From Actinomycetota bacterium (lineage in GTDB: Bacteria > Actinomycetota > Thermoleophilia > Solirubrobacterales > Solirubrobacteraceae), in NCBI GenBank assembly GCA_005788585.1, contig SYBY01000141.1, positions 1-6,591 of the forward strand: DNA of 6,591 nucleotides. Direction: 5' to 3'. The notes below the pieces were generated by a model. The model had not been told where the DNA came from and made no database searches. It saw only the letters and a program-made list of their open reading frames with translations. This document shows positions 1 through 5,612 of this stretch, piece after piece; the stretch's first letter is position 1, and each line of letters starts with the position of its first letter. A program made the position numbers and the translations under genes.

Positions 1-1772
1 AGGGCCTGCCGGCGTCCACGATCAACTGGGGCGCCTGGTCACAGGTCGGCGGCGTCGCCGAGACGTCGAACGCCCTCCTGGAGTCGCTGTCGCCCGAGGA
101 GGGTGTCGACGCCCTCGAGGCCGTGCTGCGCAGCGGCCGGGCCGCGACCGGCGTGGTGCGACTCGACGCGCGCCGCGCCGTCGAGCTGCTGCCCGGCCTG
201 ACGTCGCTCGCGTTCTACGGCGATCTCCTGGCGCGTGAGGCGCCGCCGGAGACCGACGACGCCGGCGACTGGATCGGTGCCGCGGGCCTGCGCGCCGCCG
301 ACCCCGACGTGGCGCGCCAGCTCCTCTCCGACCGTCTGCTGGAGCGGGTCGCGACGATCATGGCCTACCGGCCCGAGCAGATCGACGTGCACGCCCCGCT
401 GACGGCACTCGGCGCGGACTCGCTCATCGCCGTCCGCGCGAAGAACGCCGTCGAGCACGATTTCGAGGTGGCCCTCCCGGTGCGCTTGCTGCTCCAGGAC
501 GCCAGCCTCACCGACATCGAGGCGTACATCGCCTCGGAGCTCGGGCTCACCGACCCCGCCGTAGCGCGTCCCCAGGCTGTCGGGGGGCGGCCACGGTACG
601 TCGAGCCGCGCGACACCACGGAGCGTTGGCTGGCAGGGGTCTGGGAAGAGGTGCTGGACCGTCGCCCCATCGGCGTGTCCGAGCCCCTCTGCCCGCCCGC
701 CGACGAGACGGTCGCGGAGCGTGTGCTCGCACACCTCCGTGACCGTCTCGGCGAGGAGCCCGACGCTTCGGCGCTGCTCGCCGACGGCATGACCATCGAG
801 GGCCAGGCCGACCTCCTGCGCCACCGTCTCGAGGACAACGACGGCTCGCCCATCCGCGTCCTGCGCGAGACCGACACCGACGCGCGCCCGCTGTACCTGT
901 TCCATCCGGCCGGCGGGACGACGGCGGTGTACCAGCCGCTGGCCGACCTGCTCCCCGAGGACGTCACGGTCATCGGCTTCGAGCGCATCGACCACCTGAA
1001 CACGATCGAGGAGAAGGCCGCCTTCTACCTGGAGTCCATCCGGGAGATGCAGCCCTCCGGCCCGTACCGCCTCGGCGGATGGTCGCTCGGCGGCTGCCTG
1101 GCCTACGACGCCGCGCGCCAGCTGCGCGCCGCCGGCGAGGAGGTCGAGGTCGTGGTGATGATCGACACGATCCTGCCCGACCACTCACTCGTCGACGACG
1201 AGCAGGAGGCCATCCGCGGCCGCTTCGAGCGCTTCGTGGAGTACCTGCAGACGACGTACGAGGTCGAGCTCGATCTCGACGTCGACGCGCTCATGACCCT
1301 GCCCGAGGACGAGCAGATCACCCGCTTCATGGATGCGGTCGCCTCGTCGGACCTCGGGATGAGCGCCGGCGTCCTCGAACACCAGCGCACGTCGTACGTC
1401 GACGCGCGCATCGCCGAGCGCTACCACCCGCAGGACTACGACGGCCGCGTGGTGCTCTACCGCGCCAGCGATCGCGGGCTCACGACGACGCTCGACCCGC
1501 GGTACGCCCGGCAGGAGGAGAGCCTCGGCTGGGATCTGCTGTGCACGTCGCTGGAGGTCGTCCGGGTCACGGGCGACCACACGCAGATCATCGACCGTCC
1601 GAACGTCGACATCATCGCCGAGCATCTCGGTGTCGTCTTCACCGAGGCGCGGGAGCTCGCAGAGGTCGCCGAGCTCGCAGAGCGCCGCCACCACGATCCG
1701 ACGCACCGGTTCCGCCGGAGCAACGGCCACGAACCTGTCCCCACGAGGCAGCGAAGGGATGTCGCGCTGTGA
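1..1772 (+). CDS. Type I polyketide synthase, C-terminal part (KR end, ACP, degenerate carrier, thioesterase); 5' truncated
   Basis: The frame is open from the window edge (first full codon at 3) and gives 589 residues to the TGA at 1770-1772. Residues 1-75 are the end of a ketoreductase domain, with the characteristic INWGAWSQVGG stretch. Residues about 105-182 are an acyl carrier protein; the phosphopantetheine serine is S140 in LGADSLIAV (codon 420-422). Residues about 198-275 start like an NRPS-type carrier (YVEPRDTTERWLAGVWEEVL, then IGV) but lack the GGxS site. Residues about 295-545 are a type I thioesterase with nucleophile S361 in GWSLGG, D388 in MIDT (27 residues later, the same spacing as in surfactin thioesterase) and H526 in GDHTQ. 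The thioesterase should release the finished chain by hydrolysis, cyclisation or transfer. The tail from 550 is charged and holds a short ELAEVA/ELAERR repeat. KS, AT and any further modules lie upstream. The product cannot be predicted from this fragment. Confidence 0.95.
   Translation, partial: GLPASTINWGAWSQVGGVAETSNALLESLSPEEGVDALEAVLRSGRAATGVVRLDARRAVELLPGLTSLAFYGDLLAREAPPETDDAGDWIGAAGLRAADPDVARQLLSDRLLERVATIMAYRPEQIDVHAPLTALGADSLIAVRAKNAVEHDFEVALPVRLLLQDASLTDIEAYIASELGLTDPAVARPQAVGGRPRYVEPRDTTERWLAGVWEEVLDRRPIGVSEPLCPPADETVAERVLAHLRDRLGEEPDASALLADGMTIEGQADLLRHRLEDNDGSPIRVLRETDTDARPLYLFHPAGGTTAVYQPLADLLPEDVTVIGFERIDHLNTIEEKAAFYLESIREMQPSGPYRLGGWSLGGCLAYDAARQLRAAGEEVEVVVMIDTILPDHSLVDDEQEAIRGRFERFVEYLQTTYEVELDLDVDALMTLPEDEQITRFMDAVASSDLGMSAGVLEHQRTSYVDARIAERYHPQDYDGRVVLYRASDRGLTTTLDPRYARQEESLGWDLLCTSLEVVRVTGDHTQIIDRPNVDIIAEHLGVVFTEARELAEVAELAERRHHDPTHRFRRSNGHEPVPTRQRRDVAL
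1753..1759 (+). promoter_or_regulatory. Ribosome binding site of the esterase gene, inside the PKS 3' end
   Basis: GAAGGGA lies nine bases before the GTG at 1769. It supports that start, which overlaps the PKS stop codon as GTGA and therefore suggests translational coupling. Confidence 0.7.
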
Positions 1773-2794
1773 TCACCGTTCCACCCGTCTCCGCCCGCGC
1801 GCTGCGGTCCGCCGCCGTCGCGCTCGGCGCCGCGCTCATCACCGCGCTCGCACCGTCCGCGGCATCCGCCGCCGTGGGCAACCTCGCGGAGGCCAAGGCC
1901 GACAACGGGGCCCGCGTGGTCGCCGAGACGATGGTTGACGAGCGCACCGTCGACCTCAGCATCTGGTCTCCGGCGACGAAGCGCAACGCCAACGTCCGGC
2001 TGCTGCTCCCGGCTGACTGGGCGAGCAACCCCGCGCGCACGTACCCGGCGCTGTACATGCTGCACGGCGCCAACGAGCGGGCCGACTACCGCAGCTGGAC
2101 GGAGTTCACCGACGTCGAGTCGTTCCTCGACGACAAACCGGTGCTCACCGTGCTGCCCTCCGACGGCAGCAGCGGGTTCTACACCAAGGAATGGAACTAC
2201 GGCCGCAAGCACGGCGTGGACTACGAGACCTTCCACACCCAGGAGCTCCCGCAGATCCTCGAGCGCGCATACCGCTCGACCACGACCCGCGCGGTCGCCG
2301 GGATCTCAATCGGCGGGTACGGCGCGATGGCCTACGCCGCCCGACACCCCGGCCTGTTCGCCGCCGCCGCGTCGTACTCCGGTCTGCTGCACCTGCGCTA
2401 CTCGAGCACCTGGATGGTCGTCTCGACGATCCGCGTCCGGGCCAACCGTGACTTCTTCTCGCTCTGGGGCGCACCCTGGTGGCAGGGCCGCATCTGGCGC
2501 AGCGTCAACCCATACGACCTCGCCGAGAAGCTCCGCGGCACCGAGCTGTACGTGTCGTCGGGCAGTGGGCGCCCAGGTCCCTTCGAGAAGCCGGACGACC
2601 TCAACATCCTCGGCAACCCGATCGAGGAGTGGTCCTGGAACAACTCGCGGGTCTTCGCCAAGCGCCTGAACGAGCTGAAGATCCCGGTGACCACCGACTT
2701 CTACCGCGACGGCACGCACACGTGGCCGTACTGGGAGCGTCAGTTCATCCGCTCGTGGCCGGTCCTCGCCAAGGGACTCGGCCTCGACGGCTGA
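1769..2794 (+). CDS. Secreted antigen 85/mycolyltransferase-like esterase
   Basis: This 341-residue protein is predicted to be exported and to act outside the membrane as an acyl esterase or acyltransferase. Residues 1-34 form a signal peptide: R10/R13, a hydrophobic stretch of about 15-28, and ASA before A35. The mature part follows the antigen 85 (FbpA/B/C) layout: PALYMLHG at 93-100, SSGFY at 134-138, nucleophile S180 in GISIGGYGA, acidic residue E286 or E287, and H317 in DGTHTWPYW. The S-to-E (106 or 107) and E-to-H (30 or 31) spacings are close to the S124-E228-H260 triad of mycobacterial Ag85C. The GTG start overlaps the PKS stop by four bases, and the exporter follows after seven bases, so the three genes probably form one operon. 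A role in moving the PKS-derived acyl chain onto a sugar or envelope acceptor is inferred. A plain carboxylesterase of the same superfamily is the alternative. Genuine mycolate chemistry is not shown. Confidence 0.88.
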   Translation: MITVPPVSARALRSAAVALGAALITALAPSAASAAVGNLAEAKADNGARVVAETMVDERTVDLSIWSPATKRNANVRLLLPADWASNPARTYPALYMLHGANERADYRSWTEFTDVESFLDDKPVLTVLPSDGSSGFYTKEWNYGRKHGVDYETFHTQELPQILERAYRSTTTRAVAGISIGGYGAMAYAARHPGLFAAAASYSGLLHLRYSSTWMVVSTIRVRANRDFFSLWGAPWWQGRIWRSVNPYDLAEKLRGTELYVSSGSGRPGPFEKPDDLNILGNPIEEWSWNNSRVFAKRLNELKIPVTTDFYRDGTHTWPYWERQFIRSWPVLAKGLGLDG

Positions 2795-2801
2795 GGATGT
2801 C

Positions 2802-4289
2802 GTGACGGGGGAGGCACAGCCGACCGGCCGGTCGGCCATGTGGGTGATGGCGCCGGTGGCGCTGGCGGCGTTCATCACGTCGCTGGACAACACGGTCATC
2901 AACATCGCGCTGCCCGCGCTGCGCGAGGACCTCGGGCTGTCGCTCTCCGGCCTGCAGTGGGTGGTAACGAGCTACATCCTCGTCTTCTCCAGCCTGCTGC
3001 TCGTCGGCGGCCGGCTCACGGACATGATGGGCCGCCGCCAGGCCATGCTCGTCGGGTTCGTCGTCTTCTCCGGGGCCTCGCTCGCTGCCGGCCTCGCACC
3101 GTCGGGTGAGTTCCTCGTGGCGGCGCGCGTGGTCCAGGGCGCGGGCGCGGCGCTCATCCTGCCCGCCTCCCTCTCCGTGATCGCGTCCGACCTCGAGGGC
3201 GAAGCTCGAGACCTCGGTGCGGGGATCTGGACTGCGGCGATCGCGATCGCGCTGTTCCTCGGCCCCGTCGTCGGCGGTGCGATCAGTGAGTACCTGCACT
3301 GGAGCTGGATCTTCTTCCTCAACGTGCCGGTCGGCGCGGTGGCGATGGCGATGGTCGTGGCCAACGTCCCGGATCCGGGCGGGCGCGCGCAGGGCTCGGT
3401 CTTCGCCCGTCTCGATCCCCCGGGACTCCTGCTGTCCACCCTCGCGCTGCTCGCGATCACCTACGCCCTCGTGCAGGGCAACGATGAAGGCTTCGGGTCG
3501 GAGCTCATCATCGTCGCGTTCGTGGTCGCCGTCGCGGCGGCCGTGGCGTTCATGATGGTCGAGTCGCGGGCGCGCTACCCGCTCGTCGACATGACGCTGT
3601 TCCGCAACCGCGTCTTCGCGGGCGGCACGGCCGCCCAGATCCTGTGGGGCCTGTCGATCAACGGCGTCTTCTTCTTCACGTCGCTGTACCTCCAGGACGT
3701 GCTGGACCTCTCGCCGACGCAGGCCGGGCTCGTCTTCGTGCCGCTGGCCCTGACCCTCGTCCTCGGGGTGGCGATCGCCCCGCGCCTCGTGACGGCGTTC
3801 GGCGCGCGCGTGACCGTCGCCGGCGGCATGGTGGTCATCGCCGTCGGGCTGCTGCCGATCGTCGTGCTGGGATCGGGTGTGCCCCAGCAGGTCCTCGGCT
3901 GCGCGATCGTCGGGTTCGGGTCGGGGCTGACCACACCGCTGACGTCGGCGATCCTCGGCGTCATGCCGGAGGACCGCGCCGGTCTGGGCTCGGCCGTCGT
4001 CGCGGTCGCGCGGGAGATCTCGGGCGTCCTCGGCATCGCGGTCATCGGAGCGATCCTGTCGGCGCGCCAGGCCAGCGCCCTCGCCGAGGGCTCCCCGGCC
4101 GCGAGCGCGTTCCTCGAAGGGCACAAGATCGGCCTGGTGTCCGCTGCCGTGCTCGTCCTCATCGGCGCCGCGGTCTGCGCGGCCACGCTGCCGCGATCCC
4201 GGGACGAGGAGGTGCGCGAGCGCGAGTCCATCGCCGTCGCGCCCCTGCCGGTCCCAGCCGGCGATCCCGTGCAGCGGGCCGTGCGCTAG
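2802..4289 (+). CDS. MFS drug/metabolite exporter, DHA2 (EmrB/QacA) family, 14 TM
   Basis: This 495-residue integral membrane protein is a predicted proton-driven antiporter. TM1 carries the DHA2 signature LDNTVINIALP (28-38) with membrane aspartate D29. Motif A is GRLTDMMGRRQ (70-80), motif B is AARVVQGAGAALILPASLS (107-125) with R109, and motif C is GPVVGG (154-159). Length and hydrophobic pattern fit the 14-helix group, and the C-terminal tail from about 465 is hydrophilic. The GTG start at 2802 is preferred because GAGG at 2793-2796 sits five bases upstream. ATG 2838 would also keep TM1 intact but has no close ribosome binding site. It is the last gene of the PKS-esterase-exporter unit, so it most likely exports the PKS product or gives self-protection. 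Substrate specificity cannot be read from sequence. Confidence 0.93.
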   Translation: MTGEAQPTGRSAMWVMAPVALAAFITSLDNTVINIALPALREDLGLSLSGLQWVVTSYILVFSSLLLVGGRLTDMMGRRQAMLVGFVVFSGASLAAGLAPSGEFLVAARVVQGAGAALILPASLSVIASDLEGEARDLGAGIWTAAIAIALFLGPVVGGAISEYLHWSWIFFLNVPVGAVAMAMVVANVPDPGGRAQGSVFARLDPPGLLLSTLALLAITYALVQGNDEGFGSELIIVAFVVAVAAAVAFMMVESRARYPLVDMTLFRNRVFAGGTAAQILWGLSINGVFFFTSLYLQDVLDLSPTQAGLVFVPLALTLVLGVAIAPRLVTAFGARVTVAGGMVVIAVGLLPIVVLGSGVPQQVLGCAIVGFGSGLTTPLTSAILGVMPEDRAGLGSAVVAVAREISGVLGIAVIGAILSARQASALAEGSPAASAFLEGHKIGLVSAAVLVLIGAAVCAATLPRSRDEEVRERESIAVAPLPVPAGDPVQRAVR

Positions 4290-4317
4290 CCGGGTGGCTC
4301 CTCCGGCCGGGCCGCGG

Positions 4318-4331
4318 GATACGGTCACAGC
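4318..4331 (+). promoter_or_regulatory. Leaderless-type promoter of the STAS gene
   Basis: The -10-like hexamer TACGGT (TANNNT) is at 4320-4325, six bases before the ATG at 4332. The start codon's A would then be the transcription start. No good Shine-Dalgarno site is present (only a weak GGGA 12 bases away) and no clear -35 box is seen. The surrounding word GATACGGTCAC differs by one base from the one before the cyclase gene at 4983-4993. Confidence 0.45.
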
Positions 4332-4685
4332 ATGGAGGTGAGAGCCACGCGGTCGCCCGACGGCCTGCCCGTGATCGCGCTGTCCGGCAGCGCGCAGGAA
4401 CTCGATACGTCCGCGCTGCTGGACCAGCTCGCCTCGGAGTGCCACGGCTGCGACGGGATCGTCGATGTCCGGGGCGTCCCGGTCATGACGTCGTCGCTCT
4501 TCGGCGTGCTGCAGGCGATCGCGGGCCGGCTGCAGCGCGACGGCAGCCGCTTGGTCGTCGTGTGCCCGCAGGACGACCTCCCGCGCCTGCGTGCGATGCG
4601 CGTGGGCCGGGACTTCGCGCTGTCGGACTCTGTCGACGGGGCGCAGTGGGAACTGACGCGCGCCCCGTCGAGGTTCCAGCGCTAG
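4332..4685 (+). CDS. STAS-domain protein, anti-sigma factor antagonist-like
   Basis: The 117 residues form a single STAS fold, the family of SpoIIAA/RsbV antagonists that bind switch kinases to free a sigma factor. Visible elements are a first strand (PVIALSG, 13-19), a second strand (GIVDVRGV, 42-49), the phosphorylation loop, a following helix (LQAIAGRLQRDG), the strand RLVVVCP, and the C-terminal pattern LRAMRVGRDFALSDSVDGA. The usual DSSG loop reads T53-S54-S55-L56: the serines remain but the preceding aspartate and following glycine are replaced. No RsbW-type kinase gene lies nearby. The gene starts 42 bases after the exporter and has its own promoter candidate, so it need not belong to the PKS operon. 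It may be a diverged antagonist or another STAS adaptor. Confidence 0.75.
   Translation: MEVRATRSPDGLPVIALSGSAQELDTSALLDQLASECHGCDGIVDVRGVPVMTSSLFGVLQAIAGRLQRDGSRLVVVCPQDDLPRLRAMRVGRDFALSDSVDGAQWELTRAPSRFQR
4633..4671. terminator. Perfect 12-bp inverted repeat, probable terminator for the convergent pair
   Basis: TCGACGGGGCGC (4633-4644) and GCGCCCCGTCGA (4660-4671) are exact reverse complements separated by 15 bases. The loop itself contains AGT-GGGA-ACT. The repeat lies in the last codons of the STAS gene and begins 10 bases downstream of the minus-strand stop at 4682. It is therefore well placed to end the minus-strand transcript. No U-run follows, as is common for hairpin terminators in high-GC actinobacteria. 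Confidence 0.6.
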
Positions 4686-4837
4686 ACGCTGCTTCCCCGG
4701 CCTCGGAGACCCGCGGGGACGCCCGCGAGCAGCACAAGGACGGCGGCGACGATGCCGACGATGGACGGCAGGCCGAGTGCGACGCAGAGGGCATACGCGA
4801 GCGCCGCCACAAGAACAGCGATGAGTACCGAGATCAT
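4682..4837 (-). CDS. Small two-TM membrane protein (51 aa)
   Basis: Reading the minus strand from ATG at 4837 to TAG at 4684-4682 gives 51 residues. Residues 2-21 (ISVLIAVLVAALAYALCVAL) and about 26-42 (IVGIVAAVLVLLAGVPA) are two hydrophobic helices joined by GLPS. The tail RGRGSSV is basic, so a hairpin with both ends in the cytoplasm is likely by the positive-inside rule. A strong GAGGAGG site lies six bases before the ATG, which is the best evidence that the gene is real. Its stop shares CTAG with the STAS stop on the other strand. Small two-helix hydrophobic proteins of this sort are common in actinobacteria and usually have no assigned function; none is assigned here. Confidence 0.8.
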   Translation of the reverse strand: MISVLIAVLVAALAYALCVALGLPSIVGIVAAVLVLLAGVPAGLRGRGSSV

Positions 4838-4843
4838 GGAGCT

Positions 4844-4850
4844 CCTCCTC
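4844..4850 (-). promoter_or_regulatory. Strong Shine-Dalgarno site of the small membrane protein gene
   Basis: The minus strand reads GAGGAGG here, six bases before the ATG at 4837. It is the strongest ribosome binding site in the window and fixes the start of the 51-residue gene. Confidence 0.8.
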
Positions 4851-4858
4851 AGGATGAG

Positions 4859-4888
4859 AGCGGGATGGTGTTCACGTCATTTCCCGCT
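4859..4888. repeat. Inverted repeat AGCGGGA / TCCCGCT
   Basis: AGCGGGA (4859-4865) and TCCCGCT (4882-4888) are perfect 7-bp arms around 16 bases. One arm overlaps the proposed sigma-B-like -10 element and the other lies in the predicted leader of the small membrane protein gene. It could be an operator flanking the transcription start. Chance is not excluded at this length. Confidence 0.35.
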
Positions 4889-4904
4889 GTGCATGTCCTG
4901 AAAC
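4880..4904 (-). promoter_or_regulatory. Sigma-B/sigma-F-like promoter for the small membrane protein
   Basis: The minus strand reads GTTT (4904-4901), 15 bases, then GGGAAA (4885-4880). This fits the general-stress sigma consensus GTTT-N13-17-GGGWAW. Transcription would begin near 4873 and give a leader of about 36 bases with the strong ribosome binding site. The match is by eye and the spacer is short, so this remains a candidate. Confidence 0.4.
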
Positions 4905-4942
4905 GCGGCGTCCTGGAAGCGCGGCCGTCCCGGTCGGTCGGC

Positions 4943-4988
4943 ATACCTACGAGTACGTGGCTTGCATACCTGCTGGTATTCGGATACC
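4943..4988. promoter_or_regulatory. Array of ATACC half-sites, candidate TetR operator
   Basis: ATACC occurs at 4943, 4966 and 4984 and its reverse GGTAT at 4975-4979. These form two overlapping near-palindromes with 12 of 14 symmetric positions: ATACC-TGCT-GGTAT (4966-4979) and GGTAT-TCGG-ATACC (4975-4988). Upstream, ACcTACgaGTAcGT (4945-4958) is a third palindrome with TAC-N2-GTA symmetry, a form often seen in TetR-family operators. The array covers the cyclase -35 and -10 candidates. Binding by the TetR protein encoded two genes along is inferred. Confidence 0.5.
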
Positions 4989-4990
4989 GT
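4962..4990 (+). promoter_or_regulatory. Leaderless-type promoter of the cyclase-TetR unit
   Basis: TTGCAT (4962-4967), a 17-base spacer and TACCGT (4985-4990) form a plausible -35/-10 pair. The GTG start at 4998 lies seven bases after the -10 and no Shine-Dalgarno site is present, so the message is probably leaderless. Confidence 0.5.
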
Positions 4991-4997
4991 CACGAAT

Positions 4998-5612
4998 GTG
5001 GAAGCCGCCATCGCCCCGCACGCCTTCGTCTTTGCCGATCTCGTCGGCTACACCGCCCTCGCGGCCGTCCACGGCGACGAGCGTGCCGCCGACGTGGCCA
5101 CGCGGTTCCACACCGCGGTGCGCGGCCTCGTCCATCGCGAGGCGGACGCCGAGATCAAGACGCTCGGCGACGGCGTCATGCTCCGCGTCGGCGACCCGGG
5201 ACGCGCCGTCCGCCTCGGCGTGGAGATCACCGCCGCCGTCGCCGCCCTCGAGGACATCCCCGCCGTGCGCGTCGGCATCCACACGGGCCCGGCGGTCCAT
5301 CGCGACGGCGACTGGTACGGCACGACCGTCAACGTGGCATCGCGCCTGTGCGACGCCGCCGACAGCGGCCAGGTCCTCGTCAGCGACGCCGCCGCGGTCG
5401 CGGCCGGGCCGACACCGGGCGTCGACTTCGGAGCACCGGAGCTACATCGCCTGAAGAACCTCACCGCCCCCATCCCCGCCCGCGCCGCACAGCCCGCGGC
5501 ACCGCCGCCCGTGCCGCGGCGGACCGAGCTTCGCCTCGCCCTCGCGCGGCTCCGCGAGCGCCTCGAGGCGAGGCCGTGCCTCGCCGGCCAATGGATGCAG
5601 GGCGCGCACTGA
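4998..5612 (+). CDS. Class III adenylate cyclase, single catalytic domain
   Basis: This 204-residue cytoplasmic protein is predicted to make cAMP from ATP. All six canonical residues are visible: metal-binding D14 (FADLVGYT) and D58 (KTLGDGVM), adenine-selecting K54 and D105, and transition-state N112 and R116 (TVNVASR). The D105-N112-R116 spacing matches active mycobacterial class III cyclases. The catalytic domain spans about 6-160 and acts as a homodimer in this family. From about 163 the tail is rich in Pro, Ala and Arg, with a probable charged helix (TELRLALARLRERLEA). No receptor, membrane or HAMP region is present, so control may be transcriptional or through the tail. GTG 4998 is chosen because a TTG at 4962 coincides with the likely -35 box and would add a non-family N-terminus. 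The stop overlaps the TetR start as TGATG. Confidence 0.9.
   Translation: MEAAIAPHAFVFADLVGYTALAAVHGDERAADVATRFHTAVRGLVHREADAEIKTLGDGVMLRVGDPGRAVRLGVEITAAVAALEDIPAVRVGIHTGPAVHRDGDWYGTTVNVASRLCDAADSGQVLVSDAAAVAAGPTPGVDFGAPELHRLKNLTAPIPARAAQPAAPPPVPRRTELRLALARLRERLEARPCLAGQWMQGAH

Noticed and set aside
39..1184. Long open frame on the minus strand (381 codons)
   Set aside because: It is antisense to the PKS ACP-thioesterase region, whose plus-strand frame has clear domains. The product is Arg/Gly/Val-rich with no recognisable motif, typical of high-GC shadow frames.
1653..1682. 12-bp direct repeat GAGCTCGCAGAG (copies at 1653 and 1671)
   Set aside because: It encodes a short ELAEVA/ELAERR helical repeat in the PKS tail. 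Coding periodicity explains it without invoking a mobile or regulatory element.
4290..4331. Terminator between exporter and STAS genes
   Set aside because: The segment is GC-rich with scattered CCGG/GGCC but gives no convincing stem or U-run.
2745..4445. Minus-strand open frame of 566 codons
   Set aside because: It lies opposite the MFS exporter. The product is dominated by Arg, Asp, His and Gly, with no hydrophobic core or motif.
4962..4997. TTG start for the cyclase at 4962
   Set aside because: It would add 12 residues (starting HTCWYSD) ahead of the family N-terminus, and the TTG fits better as part of a -35 box.
3644..5590. Long plus-strand open frame leading into the TetR gene
   Set aside because: It runs out of frame through the exporter, STAS and cyclase genes. 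Only the part from 5612 has family similarity, so it is not a fusion.
5591..5611. ATG at 5591 as TetR start
   Set aside because: It is in frame, but the nearest purine-rich site is about 18 bases away. ATG 5612 has CAGGG at good spacing and a TGATG overlap. It is not fully excluded.
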